In this document: positions 45,318-54,636 of the stretch, one piece after another
Position numbering within the stretch: the stretch's first letter is position 1
Layout: every line of letters starts with the position of its first letter
Assembly (NCBI GenBank): GCA_003104905.1
Contig: PQAS01000027.1
Span: forward strand, 58,353-122,352
From: Candidatus Methanoperedentaceae archaeon
Lineage (GTDB): Archaea > Halobacteriota > Methanosarcinia > Methanosarcinales > Methanoperedenaceae
Length of the DNA: 64,000 nucleotides
Direction: 5' to 3'
Notes under the pieces: generated by a model
The model's input: only the letters and a program-made list of their open reading frames with translations
The model's database searches: none
What the model was told of the DNA's origin: nothing
Translations under genes and position numbers: made by a program

Positions 45318-46223
45318 ATGGTATCTTATATTAATAGTGAAAAACCATTGGTTAGTGTAATTATTCCTACTTATAACAGGGCCGATTTAATAGGAAGAGC
45401 TATTCAGAGTGTCCTCGATCAGACATACCAGAACATTGAGATTATTATAGTAGATGATGCTTCGAATGACAATACAGAAGAAATCGTGAGAAAAATTCAT
45501 AATAAAAATGTTGTTTATATACGCCATGTTAGCAATAAAGGCGGGGGAGCAGCGCGTAATGCAGGAATAAACGCTTCAAATGGAGAATATATAGCCTTTT
45601 TGGATGATGACGATGAATGGCTAAATGATAAATTGGAAAAACAGGTAAATAAAATAAAGACTTTATCGCCAGAATGGGGCGGCATCTATTGTGGTTTCTA
45701 TAGAATTACTGGAAAGAAAACTAAAAAAGTAGAAGTTTTTAAAAAAGGCGATCTCAAAACAGAATTATTGAGAGAAAAATTAGATATCGGGTCATCTTCT
45801 ACACTTCTTTTTATTAAGAAAATTATTTTGGAAATAGGATTATTTGATGAAACTTTTGAACGAAATCAGGACTATGAACTTTTAATTAGATTTTTTAGAA
45901 AATATAAATTATTCTCTTTGAAAGAACCCCTGGTAAAGATATATACAAGAAATTATAATATTCCAAATGGCGAAATGATGGCTAAAGTCAAATATAGATA
46001 TTTATCAAAATATAATAATGACATATATGAATATGGTTTGGATATTGGAAATGAAATTGTTGCGTTTCAATGGTTAGGAGTAGCATTTATTTTTGCCAGG
46101 GAAGGAAAAATTGTCCAGAATATTTATTATATCAGGAAATCCATTAAATATAAAATATTGCCATTGAGAGAATATCTGTATAATTTTATCTTAATTATCA
46201 AATATTCAATAATTAGAATTTGA
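45318..46223 (+). CDS. GT2-family glycosyltransferase
   Basis: 301 residues with the GT2 opening PLVSVIIPTYNRADLIGRAI, nucleotide-binding IIIVDDASNDNT and metal motif FLDDDDEW. The acceptor side is GGGAARNAGI. No membrane helix is evident. It is followed after 36 bases by another GT2 gene on the same strand, and the two probably act in sequence on the same glycan. The surrounding DNA is visibly AT-rich. Confidence 0.88.
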   Translation: MVSYINSEKPLVSVIIPTYNRADLIGRAIQSVLDQTYQNIEIIIVDDASNDNTEEIVRKIHNKNVVYIRHVSNKGGGAARNAGINASNGEYIAFLDDDDEWLNDKLEKQVNKIKTLSPEWGGIYCGFYRITGKKTKKVEVFKKGDLKTELLREKLDIGSSSTLLFIKKIILEIGLFDETFERNQDYELLIRFFRKYKLFSLKEPLVKIYTRNYNIPNGEMMAKVKYRYLSKYNNDIYEYGLDIGNEIVAFQWLGVAFIFAREGKIVQNIYYIRKSIKYKILPLREYLYNFILIIKYSIIRI

Positions 46224-46259
46224 TAGATAGGTACAAAATTATGATATTGAGGTTATTTA

Positions 46260-47156
46260 ATGATAAGTATAATCGTCCCCACTTATAATCGTGAAGAGTT
46301 TTTGGAGAAAACCTTAGAATCATATGTGCATCAAAAATATGTTGACGAGATCCTTATAATAAATGATGGAAGTACGGATTCAACTGAAAAAGTATTGGAG
46401 GATCTAAGAAGAAAATATGCGATAATAAAGATCGTAAAACATGATATAAATAAAGGACTTGCAGCTTCCAGAATTGACGGGATTTTGAAATCAAAAAATG
46501 ATCTTATCTTATTTGGTGAAGATGACGTAATTTTTGAAAACGATTATGTTGAAAAATTATTCAATTGCTTGCAGCAGCATAATGCTGGAATTGTTGGCGG
46601 ACGCGTAATATCAAAACTCCAAAATGAAACTGATGAACAAGCTATAACAAGATGGAACCACCTCGGATTGCCATTGATTGATTTTCGATATTTTGAAGGA
46701 AATTTTGGTATAGGAACAGACAAAGATGTAGAAGTGCCATTTTTACATGCAATTTATTTAGCGAATAAAAAAGTTTTTAAAAATGTTAAACTGGAAACAT
46801 ATTATAAAGGGAATGAATATCGCGAGGAAACAGATATTCAAATTTCAGTCCTAAAAGATGGATATAAAATTGTATTCTGCCCCGGTGCAATTTGTTATCA
46901 TCTTGCAAAATTGATTAAGAACAAAGGAGGAGGAGTCCATACCATGAATAAAATATCTTATGAATATTGGACAATAAAAAACAATAATCTCTTTCTCAAA
47001 CGGCATCATGAATTTTTAAGAAGATCCTGGATAAAAAAAGGCCGGTTCATTATGTCAGTTGATTTTGCTATCAGGAGAATATTCTATTATCTGATATATA
47101 GAAACATTGGAAGGTGGTGCAAAAATATCTGGAAAAAATTCTCTCACAGATCTTAA
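46260..47156 (+). CDS. GT2-family glycosyltransferase
   Basis: 298 residues beginning MISIIVPTYNREEFLEKTL, with LIINDGSTDST and the metal motif in ILFGEDDVIFEND (E-D-D in place of the common D-x-D). The C-terminus is strongly basic and aromatic (RFIMSVDFAIRRIFYYLIYRN), which suggests membrane association. It ends directly against the convergent DUF2206-like gene, with no bases between the stops. Confidence 0.86.
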   Translation: MISIIVPTYNREEFLEKTLESYVHQKYVDEILIINDGSTDSTEKVLEDLRRKYAIIKIVKHDINKGLAASRIDGILKSKNDLILFGEDDVIFENDYVEKLFNCLQQHNAGIVGGRVISKLQNETDEQAITRWNHLGLPLIDFRYFEGNFGIGTDKDVEVPFLHAIYLANKKVFKNVKLETYYKGNEYREETDIQISVLKDGYKIVFCPGAICYHLAKLIKNKGGGVHTMNKISYEYWTIKNNNLFLKRHHEFLRRSWIKKGRFIMSVDFAIRRIFYYLIYRNIGRWCKNIWKKFSHRS

Positions 47157-49364
47157 TCAGCCTCTCTTTTTATAAATAATACTGGCATTATTCGTATATA
47201 TTTTGTTACTTTTATCCAAAAAAGGAGAAATTTCGCTTATATACCAATATCTCTTATATTTCGGACCAACCATTATTTTATCAACATTATTTAAATATCC
47301 AGTATATATATATGAACCGCGAAATATTTTACTGGGGGATTTAGATAATATGCTATAAAGTCCCTGGTTGCCATATGAAACTAAAAGATTGTTCTTTCGA
47401 CTGAGATCCATATTTACATTCATCTTGTTATTCCTGTTCTTTGACAGCCATATCGCGCTGAAATAATCTTGCTCCGGAATAAATGAAGTAAAGAAATTTG
47501 CTTTTATCTCAACATTTCCATAATTCTTAATTGTTTCCTGGCTCAGTGAAATCGATTCCGGGTTATCCTTTGTGATCTCATACACAAATCCACTATTAAA
47601 TAAAAAATATATTATGAAGAAGATAAACATTATCTTAATTGAACTCCTGTCAGGGTTCTCATTCCAGGATCGCATAACTATTTTGCTGATCATATTAAAT
47701 ATCATTATTCCGCCAATCACAGCAAATGGCGCCAAAAAAATAAGGGTTATCTGGTATAACCTTGTGGTATTTAATGAACTTGCAAAATATGGAATTGATA
47801 ATGATGCAAGCAATATCATCAAGTTTCCAAAAGAAAAAGCAATATACTCATTTTCGAATTTTATTTTGCTGCGTTTCAATAATATCGTGAAAATTCCAAT
47901 AACAATAAAAAACTGAGAGATCAAATGAATATATTTGCCCATTTCGTGGAGTGGGGATATTGTCTGCTTCAGTATAATCGAAGTGCTCTCTAAACGCTCC
48001 TTTTGGTTTATCGGCTCTACACTCACGGGATCCAGAAAATCACTATAAACACTGTCACTTATTTGACTTCCAATATGGACTATTGTGGAAAGTGCGGAAG
48101 AATTTGAAATATACATGTACCATGCTAAAGTCAATATGACATATAATAAAACAAATTTGCTGTTGATATCGCCTTTTATTTCTTTTGATCTGTACTTTGT
48201 AAATAAGTAGAACAAAGACCACACAAAAATCAGCAACACCATAAAGATATAGGAAATACCATAGTGCGATACTATAATTGAAAATGAAAATATGATATAT
48301 AGCATCGATCTTTTCATTTTAATCATTTTTTTATCAATTATTAATAATATGATCAGAATAAGAAATAGTTCCGCGATCTGCTGTCTTGCCAGCGCAAGCA
48401 TCTCCGTATAGAACGTAAAAAATGATATACAAAAGAAAACCGATAGAAAACCAATTTTATCACCTATCTGCTTTTGAAATATTCGGTATATTCCAAGCGG
48501 CACCAGAGAAAAAATCAAAGGATATATAATTTTCAAGACCCATGTCAGACTTAATCCTGTAATTATAGAATAAATCGGGGCAAGCATTACAATACTTAAC
48601 ATTGCATTGACATTTCCATAGATCGTGGAATTCCATAGTGAATTTTTCAGTACTAAGTTAGAATAATAATACTCGAAATGAATATCCCAGCCCCATATGT
48701 AATCCGATATGAGAGCGTTATGGAACAGGAGAGAAAAAGAGATAAGATAAACAGCCAGGGAATACAATTTTTTGGGGATGAATATATCGAAGCCAATAAA
48801 AAACACAATTAATGCAATCAAAACAATCATAAACATAAGAAGGAAATTACTTTTTCTATAATTGACAGAATATGTTCCAAGTATCGTAAAAAAAGGCAGG
48901 AGGTATAAGAATAAGGCCGGTAACGATAATACATCTTTCAGGTTAATGAAATTGTCTGCAAAGAAGTCACTATCTCTCTTATAACAGATAACACATAATA
49001 TAATGACAACACCGCTTATCGTAATTAATAGATTTATGATCGAAATTGGCCTGCTAAGACCAAAAAGCGGATATAAGGTATTTAATAACAATCCGCTTAG
49101 CATTAAAGAAGCAAGACTCAATCCGACTGCGTATAACAGCGTTTCTAAACTATCTAGTTCATGCAATTTGAGAATTCGAAGTATAATTATTCCCGGAATG
49201 AAAGTCAGATAAATAAAACCTATGAGTTGTCTTAAGAGTGGTATATGTAATCCGATATTTTCTATTCCTATCGAGCCCAACAAAGCCAACTGAACGGATA
49301 AAATTACGAGGAGAAATTTTCCAATCCTCCAGTCATTCATTTTAAAGATATTATTTATTTGCAT
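47157..49364 (-). CDS. Large polytopic membrane protein, DUF2206-like
   Basis: 735 residues with about 14-16 hydrophobic helices and a soluble C-terminal region (about 590-735). I recognise it as DUF2206-like, a family of archaeal membrane proteins with GT-C-like topology. WGWDIHFEYYYSNLVLKNS near residue 225 could be the acidic acceptor loop of such an enzyme. A Wzy-like polymerase or lipid-sugar transferase role fits the locus but is inference. AAAGGATAATATG gives a good ribosome site for the ATG at 49364. It is 1 base from the upstream GT4 gene's stop. Confidence 0.7.
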   Translation of the reverse strand: MQINNIFKMNDWRIGKFLLVILSVQLALLGSIGIENIGLHIPLLRQLIGFIYLTFIPGIIILRILKLHELDSLETLLYAVGLSLASLMLSGLLLNTLYPLFGLSRPISIINLLITISGVVIILCVICYKRDSDFFADNFINLKDVLSLPALFLYLLPFFTILGTYSVNYRKSNFLLMFMIVLIALIVFFIGFDIFIPKKLYSLAVYLISFSLLFHNALISDYIWGWDIHFEYYYSNLVLKNSLWNSTIYGNVNAMLSIVMLAPIYSIITGLSLTWVLKIIYPLIFSLVPLGIYRIFQKQIGDKIGFLSVFFCISFFTFYTEMLALARQQIAELFLILIILLIIDKKMIKMKRSMLYIIFSFSIIVSHYGISYIFMVLLIFVWSLFYLFTKYRSKEIKGDINSKFVLLYVILTLAWYMYISNSSALSTIVHIGSQISDSVYSDFLDPVSVEPINQKERLESTSIILKQTISPLHEMGKYIHLISQFFIVIGIFTILLKRSKIKFENEYIAFSFGNLMILLASLSIPYFASSLNTTRLYQITLIFLAPFAVIGGIMIFNMISKIVMRSWNENPDRSSIKIMFIFFIIYFLFNSGFVYEITKDNPESISLSQETIKNYGNVEIKANFFTSFIPEQDYFSAIWLSKNRNNKMNVNMDLSRKNNLLVSYGNQGLYSILSKSPSKIFRGSYIYTGYLNNVDKIMVGPKYKRYWYISEISPFLDKSNKIYTNNASIIYKKRG

Positions 49365-49365
49365 A

Positions 49366-50565
49366 TTATCCTTTTTTTGGATTCAAACTTTTGCCGGGTT
49401 TCAATTGGTCATATATTCTTAAATATTCTTTCAGGACAACATTCCAATCCAATTCTTCTATTACTAACTTCTTGCCATTTTCACTTAATCTTTGCTGCAA
49501 TCTCTTATCATTGAGCAAAAGTGCAATTTTTTTCATTAAATCATCTTTAACATCCCTTGCAATCAGAATCTCCCGATTGTCGCTCACTGGCAGTCCTTCT
49601 GCCCCAATTTCCGTAGAAACGGTCGGTATGCCCAATGCAAGGTATTCAATTATCTTAAGCCGGGTTCCGGAGCCTGCTGTAAGTGGTACTACACCAATAT
49701 CCCCCATACTTAAATGCGTGGGAAATTCATCAAAGGATATATCTGACAATTCAATGACTTTATCACCAGTAAATGAGATGCGTCCCGGTCCGATCAGCAA
49801 TAATTTGAGATTTGTATGTTTTGAACTAAGTTCAGGAAATATTTGATTCTTGAGGAGGTCATTAGCTGTAATATTGGGATTATAATTCAAGGTTCCATGA
49901 AAAACAAGTACAACGTCATCTTTCTGTATTCCATATTTTTGCCGCAGCCTATCCCGAACATCTTTTTTGACTTGAAATCTCTGGTAATCTACTCCGTTTG
50001 GGATCGTCTTGATTGGCCTGTTTATCCCAATTCTTAATAATTCCTCTTTGTCCTTTTCAGAAACCGTAGTAATATAATTTGCAGAATTACATATATTTTT
50101 TTCAATTGATTTAAATTTCCCAATATCCCGTTGTTTTTCTATGGATAGCTTAATATATTCAACATTATGTTCAGAGATCAATAACGGAATATTATATTTC
50201 TTACTGATTATTGACACCTGATGCGCGGTATGGATAAACTCAACTTGAATAATATCCGGTTTAATTTTTTTAACTAATTTATTGACATCCCATCTTATAA
50301 AAATATTATTTATCCACCCGATAGTAAATAAACCAAGTTTACTAAATATTCCGCTTGTCAGAAATGTAAGCATTGAAAATGTATAGGCTCTGGCACCAGT
50401 GATTTTTTCAACAATTTCAAGATCTCTTTTTTTTGTAATATTACCAACAAGATGTACTTCAATACCAGATTTAGAGAGAAATTTTGCCTCTTCGATGACT
50501 CGAACTATACCGCCATGGGAAATAGGATATAACGGATGAATTGTAATAATTAATATTCTTGTCAC
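49366..50565 (-). CDS. GT4-family glycosyltransferase
   Basis: 399 residues from GTG 50565. That codon overlaps the methyltransferase TAG by one base and gives the expected TRILIITIHPLYPISHGGI opening; a longer frame starting at 50592 lies inside the neighbour and is not credible. GT-B C-terminal landmarks are LVFHGTLNYNPN, LLLIGPGRISF, and GSGTRLKIIEYLALGIPTVST for the donor site. It sits between DUF2206 and the methyltransferase in a five-gene minus-strand run. Confidence 0.88.
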   Translation of the reverse strand: MTRILIITIHPLYPISHGGIVRVIEEAKFLSKSGIEVHLVGNITKKRDLEIVEKITGARAYTFSMLTFLTSGIFSKLGLFTIGWINNIFIRWDVNKLVKKIKPDIIQVEFIHTAHQVSIISKKYNIPLLISEHNVEYIKLSIEKQRDIGKFKSIEKNICNSANYITTVSEKDKEELLRIGINRPIKTIPNGVDYQRFQVKKDVRDRLRQKYGIQKDDVVLVFHGTLNYNPNITANDLLKNQIFPELSSKHTNLKLLLIGPGRISFTGDKVIELSDISFDEFPTHLSMGDIGVVPLTAGSGTRLKIIEYLALGIPTVSTEIGAEGLPVSDNREILIARDVKDDLMKKIALLLNDKRLQQRLSENGKKLVIEELDWNVVLKEYLRIYDQLKPGKSLNPKKG

Positions 50566-51275
50566 TATTCTTGCTCCGGCTTCTTCCTGCACAACATAAA
50601 ATATCCGCTGACAAACACGGACGGAAGTTTATCGGCAAGATAGCAATCCAGATAACAAAATCTTTTTGACTTAACAACTACAGGTAAGAATGAAATAAAA
50701 TCCGAATGGTTTATTTTCAGGATCTCGAATCCGGCTTCTTCTATCAAATTACGAATATTGGATAAACTGAATGTTTTTACATGCTCACTCGGTTTAATAT
50801 TTGATATCTTTGAAATAACTTTGTTCCTTAAATGATCAGCTATCAGTGAGTAAGGACCATATCCGTTTGGAACGGTGATAATTAATAGTCCATTATTTCT
50901 TAAGATCCCCTTGATCAAATTTAATGCTTTATGAGGATATTTCAAATGTTCTAAGACTTCAGAACAAATCACAAAATCCAAATTTTCTTTTTCAAGTGAA
51001 AAGTGTTCAGCATCTCCAACAAAAAAAAACGGATTATCAACTGTGATTTTCCTGGATTTTGCATTATTGATATTTTTGGGTGATATATCGATTCCAGTCA
51101 TCCTGTAGCCAAGAGATGAAAGCGGAATCGTAATGTTTCCTATGCCGCAGCCCAGATCCAATCCTTCAAGGTTATTCTTATCTGAATGATTTCCTATTGA
51201 TTGAATGATAAAATCAAGCCTTTTGAAATCAACATGTCTTGTATAATTAGTATATTCATGGTATTTTTTTATCAT
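50565..51275 (-). CDS. Class I SAM-dependent methyltransferase
   Basis: 236 residues. SAM motif I is LEGLDLGCGIGNITIPL, motif II region GIDISPKNINNAK, and DFVICSEVLEHLKYP follows, the ubiquinone/methyltransf_11 pattern. It probably caps or O-methylates a sugar of the surface glycan. GAGGAAAAG precedes the ATG at 51275. The gene begins inside the last 20 bases of the upstream GT4 gene and its stop overlaps the next GT4 start, so all are coupled. Confidence 0.86.
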   Translation of the reverse strand: MIKKYHEYTNYTRHVDFKRLDFIIQSIGNHSDKNNLEGLDLGCGIGNITIPLSSLGYRMTGIDISPKNINNAKSRKITVDNPFFFVGDAEHFSLEKENLDFVICSEVLEHLKYPHKALNLIKGILRNNGLLIITVPNGYGPYSLIADHLRNKVISKISNIKPSEHVKTFSLSNIRNLIEEAGFEILKINHSDFISFLPVVVKSKRFCYLDCYLADKLPSVFVSGYFMLCRKKPEQE

Positions 51276-52359
51276 TCTTTTCCTCTTTATAAACTTTTAA
51301 TGTCTCGATGGCAATCTTGTCCCACGACATTTCCTCTTTCATTTTTTTATAAGCGTTTTCTCCCATATTTATCCTCAATTCATGATTATTTAACAATTTT
51401 AATATAGCTGCCGCCAAAGCATGGGAATCTTTTGGAGGAACGATAAAACCGGTTTTATTATCCGCAACAACTTCCGAAATGCTTCCTACATCTGTTACAA
51501 CAACAGGTTTCTTAAATGCATAAGCAATCGGAATAATTCCTGACTGCGAAGCTTCGATATAAGGCAATACAACCATCACTGACTTCTTAAAAAGAAGAGC
51601 TACTTCCGTATCATCTATATATCTATTTATTATAATAAATTTATGATTATTTGCTATGTCTTTATTGTAAGGTGTAATGTCACCTTCACCTGCTATAATT
51701 ACCTTATAGTCTTTGGCTGCTTTTGAGATGATTTTTTCTGCTTCAATTAAATATTTTATTCCCTTATAAGGTTTAATTCTCCCAAAAAACAATATTGTAT
51801 TATCTTCTTCAATATCAGATTCTGCAAATTTTTCAAAAAATGAATAGTCTCCATGAGGTATTACCACAATTTTTTCCTGGTCAATATTTTTTTGTGTTAA
51901 ATCTTTAAATAATGTCTTACCATGAACTATTATTTTATCTACTCTTTTTAATTGATAAAACTCATTCAAGTTGAAAAAACTCATCACCAATTTATTCCTT
52001 TCACCGGTATGCGCAACAGGATCATGACATGTCAATACAGTCTTACACTTTATCATGCAATGAATTATATTATTATAAGGATGTTCATTCAAAAAATGAA
52101 TAATATCCGGATTATATGATTTGATGAAAGCGTATAACTTCATAAATGCAAAAATGTTAAAAAAATATAATAAGCTTAAAATAACAGAAGGAGGCGCCCG
52201 GATTAACTTAATATTGATATTAGTGTCGAAATATTTCAAATCTGTGTAACTTGGGATTATTATGGCTACATCATTATCTTTTCCAAGAGCATTTGCCAGT
52301 TGAGATGAATAATGAATCATTCCGCCTCTACCATACAAAGAAACAAGTAATATTCTCAC
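51256..52359 (-). CDS. GT4-family glycosyltransferase
   Basis: 367 residues. GT-B features are LYGRGGMIHYSSQLANAL at the N-terminus, the donor-site landmarks ILFFGRIKPYKGIKYLIEA and VIIAGEGDITPY, and PYIEASQSGIIPIAYAFKKPVVVTD in which the usual E-x7-E is altered to E-x-S-x-S-G-x-I-P. The start is GTG at 52359 behind GAGG. It lies 19 bases after the next upstream GT4 gene's stop and overlaps the methyltransferase by 20 bases. Confidence 0.86.
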   Translation of the reverse strand: MRILLVSLYGRGGMIHYSSQLANALGKDNDVAIIIPSYTDLKYFDTNINIKLIRAPPSVILSLLYFFNIFAFMKLYAFIKSYNPDIIHFLNEHPYNNIIHCMIKCKTVLTCHDPVAHTGERNKLVMSFFNLNEFYQLKRVDKIIVHGKTLFKDLTQKNIDQEKIVVIPHGDYSFFEKFAESDIEEDNTILFFGRIKPYKGIKYLIEAEKIISKAAKDYKVIIAGEGDITPYNKDIANNHKFIIINRYIDDTEVALLFKKSVMVVLPYIEASQSGIIPIAYAFKKPVVVTDVGSISEVVADNKTGFIVPPKDSHALAAAILKLLNNHELRINMGENAYKKMKEEMSWDKIAIETLKVYKEEKNDKKIP

Positions 52360-52378
52360 TTAATGTCCTCTATAAATT

Positions 52379-53506
52379 TTATCTATTATTTTTCAATAGT
52401 TCATGGTAAATGTTAATATATGTATTTGATACTTTGTCCCATGTATATTTTTCTCTGACAAGTTCCTTCCCGCGTCTGGATAGGCCTTCTCTTAATGATA
52501 AATCATTCAGTACTCTGATAATTGCTTTTGAAAGTTCTTTTTCATTCTTGGGCGGAACAAGAATTGCGGAATCACTGAAATGGTCACGAATTCCCGGAAT
52601 ATCGGTAGTGACCACCGGCAAACCAAAATACATTGCTTCAAGAATTGTGGTTGGCAGACCTTCAGAAACCGAAGGAAGAACAAAGATATCTGCGTTATTA
52701 TAATAATAGTAGAGTTCCTCGGTACTGACACTACCCTTAAATATTATATTGTTAGCGAGATCAAGCTTATCAACTAATGTTTCCAATTGTTCACGATAAT
52801 CCCCCTTGCCCACGATTATGAGGGATAATCGATTATTCTTAATGATATCCGGAATTGATTTTATCAAATAGTCTACGCCTTTTCGTTTTATCAACACACC
52901 CACATATAACAATATTTTTTCGTCATGTTCTTCCTGCTTTTTCATGTTATATGATATAATATCCAAATATTCATGATTTATGGCATTCGGAATGACAATA
53001 ATTTTCCTGGAATCGACTCCGATCGAAATAAGATATTTCTTATCCGAATCCGATAAAGCCGCCACTTTATCAATATTGTTAAATATGAAATTGCCAATTG
53101 TCCTGCTATAAATTGTTTCGAATAAATCTTTCCAATAGTTATTGAACCTTAACTGGCCATGACAGGTAAGTACAATCGGATTCTTATAAAATAGATTAAT
53201 AAAACAAGTGAATAAAGTAACGAAAGAATGTTCGTTATGCACATGGATAATATCAAAATCCCGGATTTTCTTATATATATTAAAAAATCCCGGACAAATA
53301 GGATTATTCAAAGGATTAAATATCATCTTAAATCTAAAAACATCAAGTCCCTGGATGTTTTCATAAACAGGAAGGTGGGAGTGATTAGAAGTATAAACTG
53401 TAACACTATGTCCATATTTTTTCAATTGTTTGCCCAGTTGCAGAACAAACATTTCCTGGCCTGCAAGATATGGGTAAAAATATGGGCATACCTGCAAAAT
53501 TTTCAA
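52379..53506 (-). CDS. GT4-family glycosyltransferase
   Basis: 375 residues opening with KILQVCPYFYPYLAGQEMFVLQL, followed by HVHNEHSFVTL. The C-terminal domain has LLYVGVLIKRKGVDYLIKS, LIIVGKGDYREQLE and PSVSEGLPTTILEAMYFGLPVVTTD with the retaining E-x7-E. The start is TTG 53506, because it is the conserved position and an upstream ATG is out of frame. It is probably the first gene of the minus-strand operon running to 47157; the promoter should be in 53507-53684. Confidence 0.88.
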   Translation of the reverse strand: MKILQVCPYFYPYLAGQEMFVLQLGKQLKKYGHSVTVYTSNHSHLPVYENIQGLDVFRFKMIFNPLNNPICPGFFNIYKKIRDFDIIHVHNEHSFVTLFTCFINLFYKNPIVLTCHGQLRFNNYWKDLFETIYSRTIGNFIFNNIDKVAALSDSDKKYLISIGVDSRKIIVIPNAINHEYLDIISYNMKKQEEHDEKILLYVGVLIKRKGVDYLIKSIPDIIKNNRLSLIIVGKGDYREQLETLVDKLDLANNIIFKGSVSTEELYYYYNNADIFVLPSVSEGLPTTILEAMYFGLPVVTTDIPGIRDHFSDSAILVPPKNEKELSKAIIRVLNDLSLREGLSRRGKELVREKYTWDKVSNTYINIYHELLKNNR

Positions 53507-53684
53507 TTTAGATTCATTTTCCTGATTAATAGATTAATCCTCCCATCTTTGATTATTTCTATAAAGGTCAAAATATCTGTATATTTATCTTACAGCTAAT
53601 AAACATATCTCATGCGCACGTCTAAAAACATGCATAATTCATATGCAAACAATTAATATTGACTAGTTAGAAGAGGGAAGACTC

Positions 53685-54584
53685 ATGTTTTCCCAAATCA
53701 AAGACATTCTTAAAAATCCATATAAAGCTTATAATTTTGTGAGACGAAAAATAAGAAATAAATTGTTTTGGAATTATTATTATACTGATCTTCGCGAACC
53801 AAAAACGAAATCCAATGTACCGCATGATCCACAAATACAAAATGAGGTAATTGAAAATTTATCGAATAATAATTTCAATGTCATCAATTATGAAATAGAT
53901 GTAAGTGAATACAGAAATTACCTCAATAACGCAGAATATTCTAAGTTCCCATGTTATTATAATGGCGGCAAAGGGCGTAATTTTGCTGAAAAATCTCTTG
54001 AGCATTATTTAGCGGCAAAATTATTGAATCTCAATAAAGATGATGTCTACATGGATATCGCAAGTTCAGATTCCCCTGCACCGGAAATATATCCGAAATT
54101 ATACGGTTGTAGAGTGTATCGGCAGGATCTGGATTACCCGGAAGGCATACATGGAAACACTATCGGAGGAGATGCAGCCCAAATCCCTGTGGATGATGGT
54201 TTTGCATCAAAGATGGGATTGCATTGTTCATTTGAACACTTTGAACAGGATTCTGACATAAGATTTATTAAAGAAGCAGGCAGAGTTTTAAAGAAGGGGG
54301 GAAAGCTGTGCATATTACCATTATATCTTTTCAATAAATATTCCATTCAAACAGATCCATCGGTCCTGCCAAAGGGCGGCATAGACTTTGAAGCTGATGC
54401 AGTATTGTATTGTGTAAGAGGTTCGGGAATTCGCCACAGCCGCTTTTATGATGTTCCTCATTTCATTGACAGGATCAGAAATAATTTGAATGACCTTAAA
54501 TTAACTATTTATGTCATAAAAAATGAAAAAGATGTTGATCCATCCTGCTATGTTAAGTTTATGGGACTTTTCGAAAAGGAATAA
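53685..54584 (+). CDS. Putative SAM-dependent methyltransferase of the polysaccharide locus
   Basis: 299 residues. After an N-terminal helix rich in Lys and aromatic residues, VYMDIASSDSPAPEIYPKLYGCRVYRQDLDYP takes the place of motif I and II of a methyltransferase. The usual GxGxG is replaced by a Ser/Asp-rich loop. GLHCSFEHFEQDSDIRFIKEAGRVLKKGGKLCIL is the standard post-I and motif III pattern of the Methyltransf_11 family. AGAGGGAAGACTC before the ATG at 53685 is a good ribosome site. Activity is uncertain because of the unusual SAM loop. Confidence 0.7.
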   Translation: MFSQIKDILKNPYKAYNFVRRKIRNKLFWNYYYTDLREPKTKSNVPHDPQIQNEVIENLSNNNFNVINYEIDVSEYRNYLNNAEYSKFPCYYNGGKGRNFAEKSLEHYLAAKLLNLNKDDVYMDIASSDSPAPEIYPKLYGCRVYRQDLDYPEGIHGNTIGGDAAQIPVDDGFASKMGLHCSFEHFEQDSDIRFIKEAGRVLKKGGKLCILPLYLFNKYSIQTDPSVLPKGGIDFEADAVLYCVRGSGIRHSRFYDVPHFIDRIRNNLNDLKLTIYVIKNEKDVDPSCYVKFMGLFEKE

Positions 54585-54591
54585 ATTACAG

Positions 54592-54632
54592 CAGATATTT
54601 CGGATATGGATTGGTTCCCCATGTTTGTATAT
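54592..54632 (-). pseudogene. Remnant of the 3' end of the putative hydrolase gene at 56065
   Basis: Bases 54592-54617 are identical to 56095-56120, and 54618-54632 to 56126-56140, with a 5-base deletion between the two blocks that shifts frame. In the intact gene this stretch encodes the end of the protein (GSRTNPYPKYLL). It lies just beyond the stop of the lectin-like gene at 54637. It records a former gene copy or a recombination between neighbouring paralogues. Confidence 0.75.
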
Positions 54633-54636
54633 ACCA

